A stretch of DNA of 15,076 nucleotides from Oscillospiraceae bacterium. Its GTDB lineage: Bacteria; Bacillota; Clostridia; Oscillospirales; Acutalibacteraceae. Position 1 is the first letter of the stretch; every line of letters begins with the position of its first letter. The translations under genes were made by a program, and so were the position numbers. The stretch covers positions 1 to 15,076 of the forward strand of contig CACXFE010000029.1 in NCBI GenBank assembly GCA_902766855.1, given 5' to 3'. Positions 7,480-14,122 of this stretch are shown in pieces. The notes beneath the pieces were generated by a model. It worked only from the letters and a program-made list of their open reading frames with translations, was not told where the DNA came from and did no database searches.

Positions 7480-7509
7480 GCATAATCTGTGTACAAATTG
7501 TTCATAATA
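7480..7509 (+). promoter_or_regulatory. putative sigma-G/sigma-F (forespore) promoter
   Basis: GCATA (7480-7484), 18 bases, then CATAATA (7503-7509). This fits the Bacillus sigma-G consensus GHATR-N18-CATNHTA at every specified position. Sigma-F recognises an overlapping set but prefers GG just before the -10; only one G (7500) is present here. Transcription would begin near 7516, about 65 bases before the SpoIIQ-like start. The site agrees with the product's expected forespore expression, but this is inference from consensus. Confidence 0.55.
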
Positions 7510-7581
7510 GCATTGAACAAAGCGAATGACGGTTGGATTGCACAGTCAATAACCGTCATCATGAGAGGAAACGGTGATGTT

Positions 7582-8292
7582 ATGAATTATTCGGAGTATC
7601 GGGCAGGAAAACGCAGAAAGAATTTCTCTGCCTTTACCATTGTGATGGCTTGCTGTTTGGTGGCGCTTGGCGCCGCATTATGGCTGACAGGGCGCAGCAT
7701 CCGGGCGGGGGAGCGCGCGCGGAATGAGAGCAGCATGCCTTCGCCTTCCCTTGTTTCGCCGGCAGAAGACAGCAGCCTGACGCCCTCATCCGAGCAAAGC
7801 GAAAATGTGGCAAAGCCGGTCAAAGATGAACCGTACAGTGAGCCGGAATCACAGCCGCAGGAGCCTCCGGCCGAGAGCAAGCAGGAAACGGCGGTTTTTG
7901 TGATGCCGGTACAGGGGGAGATTTTAAAAAGTTATAACGACAGGGAATTGCAGTATTCCGCCACCTATGGCGATATGCGCCTGCATACGGCGGTGGATAT
8001 TTCCTGTGAAGAAGGCACGGCGGTCAGCGCCGCGGCCAACGGCACGGTAACGGCGGTGGAAGACAGTGCGGAACTCGGCACGGTGATCACCGTTGATCAC
8101 GGAAATTCCGTGTTGTCCCGCTATGCTTCGATCAAAGAAGCCAAGGTGAAGCCCGGCGATCAGGTTGCCGCGGGGGATGTGATCGGAACGGTGGGCTCGA
8201 TCCCCGGGGAATGCGCCGACCAAAGCCACCTGCATTTTGAAATGGTGAAAGGCGGATATTATGCCGATCCGTTTTCTTTGATTAAAAATTAG
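7582..8292 (+). CDS. SpoIIQ-like M23 family metallopeptidase, membrane anchored
   Basis: A 236-residue protein: short basic N-terminus, one membrane segment (about 15-38), a low-complexity Ser/Pro/Glu-rich linker (about 50-110), then an M23 (LytM) peptidase domain. The domain opens with LKSYNDRELQYSATYGDMRLHT, close to SpoIIQ proteins, the forespore partner of SpoIIIAH in the engulfment channel. Zinc ligands appear intact: HxxxD (His135, Asp139) and HLH (His216, His218), so it could cleave peptidoglycan, unlike Bacillus subtilis SpoIIQ, which lacks a full set. ATG 7582 is chosen because GGTGAT at 7573-7578 pairs with the 16S tail in the right register; the open frame back to GTG 7489 would start inside the promoter. 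It stands alone between its own promoter and terminator, and no spoIID is adjacent. A general M23 cell-wall hydrolase is the alternative. Confidence 0.8.
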   Translation: MNYSEYRAGKRRKNFSAFTIVMACCLVALGAALWLTGRSIRAGERARNESSMPSPSLVSPAEDSSLTPSSEQSENVAKPVKDEPYSEPESQPQEPPAESKQETAVFVMPVQGEILKSYNDRELQYSATYGDMRLHTAVDISCEEGTAVSAAANGTVTAVEDSAELGTVITVDHGNSVLSRYASIKEAKVKPGDQVAAGDVIGTVGSIPGECADQSHLHFEMVKGGYYADPFSLIKN

Positions 8293-8321
8293 CCTGCCCT
8301 CGATCGAACCGTTTAGGGGCA

Positions 8322-8360
8322 AAAAAGACGCGCTGATGCTTTTCGGCGTGTCTTTCTTTT
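8322..8360 (+). terminator. intrinsic terminator after the SpoIIQ-like gene
   Basis: AAAGACGCGCT (8324-8334) pairs with GGCGTGTCTTT (8345-8355), including two G-U pairs, followed by CTTTT. A-rich bases precede the stem. Confidence 0.85.
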
Positions 8361-8366
8361 CGTTTC

Positions 8367-8395
8367 TTGACAAGCCTGTCCGCGCTCGCTATAAT
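8367..8395 (+). promoter_or_regulatory. perfect consensus sigma-A promoter for the DUF4886 gene
   Basis: TTGACA (8367-8372), exactly 17 bases, TATAAT (8390-8395). Both hexamers and the spacer are ideal. Expected start near 8402, leaving a leader of about 30 bases. No operator-like repeat overlaps it, so expression is probably strong and constitutive. Confidence 0.88.
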
Positions 8396-8431
8396 GGATA
8401 AAAATAAAAAAAGAACGGGGACTTGAAAAAG

Positions 8432-9172
8432 ATGAAAGTATTGAGTATCGGCAACAGTTTTTCACAGGATGCTCAGCGTTATTTACATGGAATCGCCCGT
8501 GCGGATCATACCGAGATGCGCGCGGTCAATCTTTATATCGGCGGCTGTTCGCTGGAACAGCACGCTCAAAATTTGCATGATGATGCGAAAGCATACAGCC
8601 TGGAACTGAACGGGGAAACCAGCGGCTTTTCGGTTTCGATCCGGGAGGCGCTTTGTTCCCAGGCGTGGGATGCGGTCACCATCCAGCAGGCAAGCCATTT
8701 CAGCACGAAGTATGCCACGGTGCAGCCGTTCGCGGGGGAACTTGCTAAGGAAATTCGCTTTCTTTGCCCCGGAGCGCGGCTTTTGGTGCATGAAACATGG
8801 GCGTATGAAGAGGGGAGCGAGCGCCTGATACAGATGATGGGCTACCGAAAAGCGGAGGACATGTTTCACGATCTCCACGCGGTGTATCGGCGGATGGCAA
8901 GGGAAGTATCGGCGGATGGGATCATTCCCGCGGGTACGCTATTGTTCGATCTTGCCGGAAAAATCGGAAAAGTGCATCGGGATACCTTTCACGCTTCGTT
9001 AGGCGCCGGGCGTGCGGCGCTGGGGTTGCTTTGGTACCACCGCTTGACCGGGAGACCGATCGTGGAGAATCCTTTCCGCGATTTTGACGAGCCGGTAACC
9101 GAGCGCGAAAGACGCCTGATCGTGCGGGCGGTGAACGCATTGGATGAAATGGAAATTATGAACAAAATGTAA
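8432..9172 (+). CDS. DUF4886 family SGNH/GDSL-type hydrolase
   Basis: A 246-residue protein resembling DUF4886, a family placed in the SGNH hydrolase superfamily (esterases and acetyl-ester hydrolases acting mostly on carbohydrates). Block I is IGNSFSQDAQRYL with the probable nucleophile Ser9; NLYIGGCSLEQH follows; DAVTIQQASHFS fits the family's block III; and the C-terminal DTFHAS gives the DxxH pair Asp184 and His187. I see no signal peptide, so it is likely cytoplasmic. ATG 8432 is preferred over in-frame TTG 8423 because GGGG at 8417-8420 is only 2 bases from the TTG, and MKVLSIGNSFS is the usual start. Its substrate is unknown; the neighbours give no sugar-pathway context. No clear terminator follows, so some readthrough into hrcA is possible. 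Confidence 0.82.
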   Translation: MKVLSIGNSFSQDAQRYLHGIARADHTEMRAVNLYIGGCSLEQHAQNLHDDAKAYSLELNGETSGFSVSIREALCSQAWDAVTIQQASHFSTKYATVQPFAGELAKEIRFLCPGARLLVHETWAYEEGSERLIQMMGYRKAEDMFHDLHAVYRRMAREVSADGIIPAGTLLFDLAGKIGKVHRDTFHASLGAGRAALGLLWYHRLTGRPIVENPFRDFDEPVTERERRLIVRAVNALDEMEIMNKM

Positions 9173-9209
9173 AAGGTCAGGAAAAGTCAAAAAAATTTTC
9201 AAAAACCCC

Positions 9210-9237
9210 TTGACATTTGGAAAATTCCGCATATAAT
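9210..9237 (+). promoter_or_regulatory. sigma-A promoter of the heat-shock operon
   Basis: TTGACA (9210-9215), 16 bases, TATAAT (9232-9237). The expected start near 9244 places the CIRCE operator at the very beginning of the transcript, the classic arrangement for HrcA control. Confidence 0.9.
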
Positions 9238-9245
9238 AATAATCG

Positions 9246-9272
9246 TTAGCACTCTTGGTGCGAGAGTGCTAA
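9246..9272 (+). promoter_or_regulatory. CIRCE operator, HrcA binding site
   Basis: TTAGCACTC (9246-9254), nine-base spacer, GAGTGCTAA (9264-9272): a perfect match to the CIRCE inverted repeat. HrcA binds it to repress the operon until heat stress occupies the chaperones. In the mRNA it can also form a hairpin. Confidence 0.98.
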
Positions 9273-9303
9273 AACCAAAAAATGCAGAAAGAAGGGAGCG
9301 TTT

Positions 9304-10338
9304 ATGGAACTTTCGGAACGAAAGAAAGATGTTTTATCCGCGATCAGCCGCGCTTATATCAGCACGGGTGAGCCGGTCGGTTCCAAAACGCTTACCGAAT
9401 TGATGCACAACGCGCCGTCATCCGCTACCCTGCGCAACGAAATGAGCGAACTGTCCGAAATGGGGCTGTTAAGTCAGCCGCACACTTCCGCCGGCAGGAT
9501 CCCGACCGATCGGGGTTTGAAACTGTATGTGGAGGAATTGATGCGATCTTCGGAACTTTCGGTTTCGGCGCGGGAACGGATCGACCGGGAACTGCGGAAC
9601 ATCACCGCCGCCCCGGAACTGATCCCCCAAAAGGCGGGGGAGTTGGTTTACCGCTTGACCGGGTTGCCGGTTTTCACCTGCTTTTACACTGAAAAGGTGC
9701 CGCGGGTACTTCGGGCGGAGATCATGCCGATCGGCAAAAACGCCGCCACATTACTTCTGCTTTCCGGGGACGGGCGGGCAAGGCACCGTATCGTGCGGCT
9801 GCACACCCCTCTCACGGCGGATGGGCTTCAACGATTTCGCACGGTCGTGCGGGAACGGATCCGCGGCAGGCCTGTTTCGGAACTTGACCGGGCGGCACTG
9901 CAAACGGTGATTGCTTCTTCCGGCATGGAGTTGCTGGCCGAGGCCCCGCTGTTGGCGGCGGTGTTCGAGTTGGCGGGCGAGATCGAAACTTCCGGCGCGG
10001 AGTTACACGGTGTTTCGGCGCTTTACAGTGTTTGCGGCAGTGAAACCGCCGCGCGCCGCATCACCGAACTGGTGCGTCTGCATGAGCCGATCATTTCCCT
10101 TGTTCATAAGGCACCCGGCGCATCCGGCGTGATCTTCGGCAGTGAAACCGATTTTCCCGAATTTTCGGGGATGTCGATCGTTTTGGCGAAGTACAACGGA
10201 TCGGATCGCTATCAGGGCGCGATCGGGGTGATCGGGCCGCACAGGATGCCATACGACCGGGTGATTGCCGGGTTGGAATATGTGGCTTCCCGCATGACGG
10301 AAAGCATAACCGAGGCACAAAAGGATATGGAGGAGTGA
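9304..10338 (+). CDS. hrcA: heat-inducible transcription repressor HrcA
   Basis: HrcA represses class I heat-shock genes by binding CIRCE; in Bacillus its activity depends on the GroE chaperonin. The 344 residues are the usual length. The N-terminal winged helix-turn-helix is clear: ERKKDVLSAISRAYISTGEPVGSKTL, then SSATLRNEMSELSEMGLL and QPHTSAGRIPTDRGLKLYV. The C-terminal GAF-like dimerisation domain contains a family-typical IFGSETDFPEFSGMSIVLAKY and ends with GAIGVIGPHRMPYDRVIAGLEYV. ATG 9304 follows GGGAG at 9294-9298 by 5 bases. It is first in the operon, directly behind CIRCE, so it autoregulates. groESL is not in the window, so whether HrcA also controls it cannot be seen. Confidence 0.97.
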   Translation: MELSERKKDVLSAISRAYISTGEPVGSKTLTELMHNAPSSATLRNEMSELSEMGLLSQPHTSAGRIPTDRGLKLYVEELMRSSELSVSARERIDRELRNITAAPELIPQKAGELVYRLTGLPVFTCFYTEKVPRVLRAEIMPIGKNAATLLLLSGDGRARHRIVRLHTPLTADGLQRFRTVVRERIRGRPVSELDRAALQTVIASSGMELLAEAPLLAAVFELAGEIETSGAELHGVSALYSVCGSETAARRITELVRLHEPIISLVHKAPGASGVIFGSETDFPEFSGMSIVLAKYNGSDRYQGAIGVIGPHRMPYDRVIAGLEYVASRMTESITEAQKDMEE

Positions 10339-10343
10339 GCAAA

Positions 10344-10883
10344 GTGGAAGACGAAAAGAAGACCGCCGAGCAATGCGATCCTACGCAGGAAAAAACCGCG
10401 GAGGAAACCAAAACCGCCAAAAAAGAAAAGAAGAGCAAAAAAGACGCGGAAATTGAAAAGTTAAAAGAAGAACTGGACAAGAAAAGCGAATTGCTTCTTC
10501 GCACCGCGGCGGAGTTTGATAATTACAAAAAACGCACCGAGCGCGAGAAAGCGGGCGTTGCGGAATATGCGAAAGCGGGGCTGATCAAGCAGTTGCTGCC
10601 GATCTTGGATAATATCGACAGGGCGGCCGCGGCGGATAAAGACAGCCCGGATTACCTGAAAGGGATCGAAATGATCGTGAAACAGTTCGAGAGCATGGCG
10701 GGAAACCTGCATATCGAAGAAATTGCCAAAAAGGGCGATCCGTTCGATCCGAATGTTCACGAGGCCGTGATGCATATTGAGGATGAAACACTCGGGGAAA
10801 ATGTAATCGCCGAGGTTTTACAAAAAGGCTATAAGATCGGGGACACGGTCATTCGTGCCGCCATGGTGAAAGTAGCCAATTAA
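10344..10883 (+). CDS. grpE: nucleotide exchange factor GrpE
   Basis: GrpE releases ADP from DnaK and so resets the chaperone cycle. With GTG 10344 it has 179 residues: a charged Lys/Glu-rich N-terminal region and long coiled-coil (about residues 20-75, with LLLRTAAEFDNYKKRTERE as hallmark), then QLLPILDNIDRA and a C-terminal beta domain containing FDPNVHEAVMH and KIGDTVIRAAMVKVAN. I prefer GTG 10344 to GTG 10335: GGAGGAG at 10329-10335 is 8 bases from the former but directly abuts the latter. If 10335 were used, the start would overlap the hrcA stop as GTGA. Gap to hrcA is 5 bases, so it is co-transcribed and probably coupled. Confidence 0.96.
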   Translation: MEDEKKTAEQCDPTQEKTAEETKTAKKEKKSKKDAEIEKLKEELDKKSELLLRTAAEFDNYKKRTEREKAGVAEYAKAGLIKQLLPILDNIDRAAAADKDSPDYLKGIEMIVKQFESMAGNLHIEEIAKKGDPFDPNVHEAVMHIEDETLGENVIAEVLQKGYKIGDTVIRAAMVKVAN

Positions 10884-10924
10884 ACAGTTTCTGATAGAAA
10901 ATGATGATATAGGAGGAATTTATC

Positions 10925-12766
10925 ATGGGAAAAATTATCGGAATAGATTTAGGAACTACGAACTCTTGCGTAGCGGTGATGGAAGGCGGCGAGCCGGTGG
11001 TCATCGCCAACGCGGAAGGTGCGCGTACCACACCGTCTGTGGTGGCGTTTTCGAAAACCGGGGAAAGAATGGTCGGCCAGGTTGCCAAACGGCAGGCGAT
11101 CACCAACCCGGACAGAACGATCAGTTCTATCAAGCGTGAAATGGGTACTGCCCACACCGTAGAGATCGACGGGAAGAAATACACCCCGCAGGAAATCTCC
11201 GCGATCATTCTGCAAAAATTGAAAGCAGACGCCGAGGCATACCTTGGGCAGACCGTGACCGAAGCGGTTATTACCGTTCCGGCATATTTTACAGACGCTC
11301 AGCGCCAAGCCACCAAAGACGCCGGCAAAATCGCCGGGTTAGAGGTGAAGCGAATCATCAACGAACCGACGGCCGCGGCGCTTGCATACAGCATTGATAA
11401 GGAAGACGACCAAAAAGTCATGGTTTACGACTTGGGCGGCGGCACCTTCGATGTATCCATCATCGAAATGGGCGACGGCGTACAGGAAGTGCTTGCCACG
11501 GCGGGGAACAACCGTTTAGGCGGCGATGATTTTGACAAACGGATCATGGATCATATCGTCAGCACCTTCAAAGCCGAGCAGGGCATTGATCTGTCAGGCG
11601 ATAAGATGGCGATGCAGCGTATCAAAGAGGCGGCGGAAAAAGCCAAAATTGATCTTTCCGGCATGACGGTGGCGGATATCAACCTGCCTTTCATCACGGC
11701 GGATCAATCCGGCCCGAAGCACTTTGAAACCCAGTTGACCAGAGCCAAATTCAACGAATTAACGGCTGATCTGGTGGAAGCCACCATGGGGCCGGTGCGC
11801 CAGGCGCTTTCCGACTCCGGCTTGGAAAAGAGCGAGATCAACAAAGTGCTGATGGTGGGCGGTTCTTCCAGAATCCCTGCCGTACAGGAAGCCATTAAGA
11901 ATTTCATGGGCAAAGATCCCTTTAAGGGAATCAATCCCGATGAATGCGTTGCGATCGGTGCTTCTTTGCAGGCCGGTGTTTTAGGCGGCGATGTAAAAGG
12001 GCTGCTGTTGCTGGATGTTACGCCGTTGTCCCTCGGGATCGAAACCATGGGCGGCGTTTCTACCAAGGTGATCGACCGGAATACTACGATCCCTGCGAAG
12101 AAGAGCCAGATTTTCTCTACCGCAGCGGATGGGCAGACTTCGGTGGAAGTGCATGTATTGCAAGGCGAGCGCGAATTTGCCAAGGATAACAAAACGCTCG
12201 GTGTGTTCCATTTGGATGGGATCGCGCCGGCTCCGAGAGGGATCCCGCAGATCGAAGTAACCTTTGATATTGACGCCAACGGCATTGTGCATGTTTCCGC
12301 GAAAGACCTCGGCACAGGCAAAGAGAACAATATCACGATCACTTCCAACACCAATATGTCCAAAGAGGATATTGATAAGGCGGTCAAAGAGGCCGAGCAG
12401 TATGCCGCGGAGGATAAAAAGCGCCGTGAATCGGTGGATATCCGCAACAATGCCGACCAGATGATTTATCAGACCGAGAAGACAGTCAACGACTTCGGCG
12501 ATAAACTTTCTGCCGATGAAAAGGCAAAGATCGAAACCGCGAAAGAGGCGCTGAAAGAAGCCTTAAAGGGCGAAGATATTGAAGCGATCAAGGCCAAGCA
12601 GGAAGAACTGCAAAAAGAGATTTACGCCGTCAGCGAAAAGATTTACAAGGCGGCGAATCCGCAAGGCGCGGAAGGCGCACAGCCGCAGGGAAACGCCGGC
12701 AACGCGGGTGCGGATCCGAATGTCTATGAAGCCGATTATACGGATGTAGACGATCAGAATAAATAA
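10925..12766 (+). CDS. dnaK: molecular chaperone DnaK (Hsp70)
   Basis: DnaK binds unfolded peptides under ATP control with DnaJ and GrpE as partners. The 613 residues hold an actin-like ATPase domain (IGIDLGTTNSCVAVMEGG at the start, VMVYDLGGGTFDVSI, VLMVGGSSRIPAVQ), the interdomain linker at 357-364, a substrate-binding domain from about 365 (DVTPLSLGIETMGG) and a helical lid ending in an acidic tail EADYTDVDDQNK. The ATPase domain lacks the roughly 24-residue insertion of Gram-negative DnaK, which marks the host as Gram-positive. The linker reads VKGLLLLD where most homologs have VKDVLLLD. ATG 10925 has an ideal AGGAGG (10911-10916), 8 bases upstream, the strongest ribosome binding site in the operon, fitting high expression. 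An 80-base gap with a hairpin precedes dnaJ. Confidence 0.98.
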   Translation: MGKIIGIDLGTTNSCVAVMEGGEPVVIANAEGARTTPSVVAFSKTGERMVGQVAKRQAITNPDRTISSIKREMGTAHTVEIDGKKYTPQEISAIILQKLKADAEAYLGQTVTEAVITVPAYFTDAQRQATKDAGKIAGLEVKRIINEPTAAALAYSIDKEDDQKVMVYDLGGGTFDVSIIEMGDGVQEVLATAGNNRLGGDDFDKRIMDHIVSTFKAEQGIDLSGDKMAMQRIKEAAEKAKIDLSGMTVADINLPFITADQSGPKHFETQLTRAKFNELTADLVEATMGPVRQALSDSGLEKSEINKVLMVGGSSRIPAVQEAIKNFMGKDPFKGINPDECVAIGASLQAGVLGGDVKGLLLLDVTPLSLGIETMGGVSTKVIDRNTTIPAKKSQIFSTAADGQTSVEVHVLQGEREFAKDNKTLGVFHLDGIAPAPRGIPQIEVTFDIDANGIVHVSAKDLGTGKENNITITSNTNMSKEDIDKAVKEAEQYAAEDKKRRESVDIRNNADQMIYQTEKTVNDFGDKLSADEKAKIETAKEALKEALKGEDIEAIKAKQEELQKEIYAVSEKIYKAANPQGAEGAQPQGNAGNAGADPNVYEADYTDVDDQNK

Positions 12767-12783
12767 TCGTTTTCAGCAGGCGA

Positions 12784-12829
12784 GAGCCGCCCATCCCCGG
12801 ATCCCGGCGGCTCCGCCCAACATATTTTT
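12784..12829 (+). promoter_or_regulatory. GC-rich hairpin between dnaK and dnaJ
   Basis: GAGCCGCC (12784-12791) pairs with GGCGGCTC (12806-12813); the 14-base loop itself contains the small palindrome ATCCCCGGAT. A TTTTT run (12825-12829) lies 11 bases past the stem, too far for a normal terminator. It may attenuate dnaJ, or protect the 3' end of a processed dnaK mRNA. Confidence 0.6.
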
Positions 12830-12846
12830 GAGTGGGAGAAATTACA

Positions 12847-14004
12847 TTGGCTGACGAAAAGAGAGATTATTACGAAGTACTCGGCGTTGATAAATCGGTA
12901 TCGGATGATGACTTGAAAAAAGCCTACCGCAAGGCGGCGAAAAAATATCATCCCGATTTGAATCCCGGTAACGCGGAGGCTGAAAAAAAGTTCAAAGAAG
13001 TCAATGAAGCGTACGAGGTGCTTTCCGATAAGGAAAAGCGCGCGCGGTACGATCAGTTCGGTCATGCGGGCGTAGATCCGAATTTCGGCGCCGGCGCCGG
13101 CGGCGGTGGCTACGGCGGCGGATTTACCGGCGATTTTGGGGATCTGGGAGATATTTTCAGTTCTTTCTTCGGCGGCGGATTCGGCGGTGGCAGGCAAAGA
13201 AACCCCAACGCGCCTCGCCGGGGGAACGATACGGCGGCGGCCGTCAACCTTTCTTTTGAAGAAGCGGCGAAAGGCTGTAAGAAAACCATCAAGGTCACCA
13301 AGATCGACAACTGTAAGGAGTGCGGCGGGAGCGGCGCCGAGAAAGGCACCACCCCGAAAACCTGCCCGGTTTGTCACGGCACGGGGCAAGTGGCTTCTAC
13401 CCAGCGCACACCTTTCGGCGTGATGCAAACGCAAACGGTTTGTGATCACTGCAGAGGCAGCGGAAAGATCATTGATAAACCTTGCCGCGTCTGTGCGGGC
13501 AAGGGGAGAATCCGCCACACGGTAGAGCAGAATGTGGATATTCCCGCCGGGATCGACGACGGACAGGTGATCAATTTGCGCGGCGGTGGGGATGCCGGAG
13601 TAAACGGCGGCCCTTCGGGCGATCTTCGCATCAATGTAAATGTTCGGCCGCACCCGATTTTTGAGCGCAACGGATATGATGTGTATTGCGAAATTCCGAT
13701 CACCTTTACGCAAGCCGCTCTTGGCGATGAAATCGTGGTTCCGACTTTGGACGGCAAGGTAAAATTCACGATCCACGAGGGCACCCAGCCGGGTGATGAG
13801 TTTAAATTGCGCGGCAAGGGCATCCAACGCTTGCATTATTCCGGCAAGGGCGATCAATATGTCAAGATCGCGGTCGAAGTGCCGAAGGAACTGACCAAAG
13901 CGCAAAAAGAAAAACTCAAAGAGTTTGAAAGCGCCCTGGGCGAAAAAAATTATAAAAAGCGCAAGAGTTTCTTAGATAGCGTGAAAGATTTCTTTAATGA
14001 GTAA
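12847..14004 (+). CDS. dnaJ: co-chaperone DnaJ (Hsp40)
   Basis: DnaJ delivers substrates to DnaK and stimulates its ATPase. The 385 residues include a J domain (1 to about 70) with HPD at 35-37, a Gly/Phe-rich region (about 75-115), a zinc-binding domain with all four CxxCxGxG repeats beginning at Cys156 (CKECGGSG), Cys173 (CPVCHGTG), Cys199 (CDHCRGSG) and Cys213 (CRVCAGKG), and the C-terminal substrate-binding and dimerisation domains. I choose TTG 12847, giving MADEKRDYYEVLGVDK, because GGGAG at 12834-12838 is 8 bases upstream and this is the usual family start; GTG 12832 would place that site inside the gene. The TTG may lower DnaJ output relative to DnaK. The stop codon sits inside the terminator hairpin. 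Confidence 0.97.
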   Translation: MADEKRDYYEVLGVDKSVSDDDLKKAYRKAAKKYHPDLNPGNAEAEKKFKEVNEAYEVLSDKEKRARYDQFGHAGVDPNFGAGAGGGGYGGGFTGDFGDLGDIFSSFFGGGFGGGRQRNPNAPRRGNDTAAAVNLSFEEAAKGCKKTIKVTKIDNCKECGGSGAEKGTTPKTCPVCHGTGQVASTQRTPFGVMQTQTVCDHCRGSGKIIDKPCRVCAGKGRIRHTVEQNVDIPAGIDDGQVINLRGGGDAGVNGGPSGDLRINVNVRPHPIFERNGYDVYCEIPITFTQAALGDEIVVPTLDGKVKFTIHEGTQPGDEFKLRGKGIQRLHYSGKGDQYVKIAVEVPKELTKAQKEKLKEFESALGEKNYKKRKSFLDSVKDFFNE

Positions 14005-14042
14005 ACAAACCGCCGCACCAAAAAGTGCGGCGGTTCGTTTAC
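14001..14042 (+). terminator. terminator of the heat-shock operon, overlapping the dnaJ stop
   Basis: AACCGCCGCAC (14008-14018) pairs with GTGCGGCGGTT (14025-14035) over a CAAAAA loop. After one A-C mismatch the helix continues as GTAAAC (14001-14006) with GTTTAC (14037-14042), so the left arm includes the dnaJ stop. The following tract is T-rich but interrupted. Confidence 0.85.
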
Positions 14043-14059
14043 TGTTCTGTTTCGGCGGA

Positions 14060-14088
14060 TTGACAAATACAATAAAATCGGGTAGAAT
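14060..14088 (+). promoter_or_regulatory. sigma-A promoter for the mscS-type gene
   Basis: TTGACA (14060-14065), 17 bases, TAGAAT (14083-14088). One mismatch in the -10. Expected start near 14095, 28 bases before the ATG, so the channel gene is transcribed separately from the heat-shock operon. Confidence 0.82.
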
Positions 14089-14122
14089 AAGCGGGTAAGA
14101 TGATCGGAAACGGGGGAAAAGC

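Noticed and set aside
7489..7581. N-terminal extension of the SpoIIQ-like protein
   Set aside because: It starts within the proposed promoter, before the expected transcript start, and a well-placed GGTGAT serves ATG 7582.
11704..12450. 248-residue open frame on the minus strand
   Set aside because: Antisense to the dnaK substrate-binding domain, Ser-rich and without family resemblance.
13080..13200. Gly-codon-rich repeat in dnaJ as a DNA repeat
   Set aside because: It encodes the normal Gly/Phe-rich region of DnaJ.
12754..13905. 383-residue open frame on the minus strand
   Set aside because: Antisense shadow of dnaJ; the plus-strand J domain and four zinc repeats leave no doubt about the coding strand.
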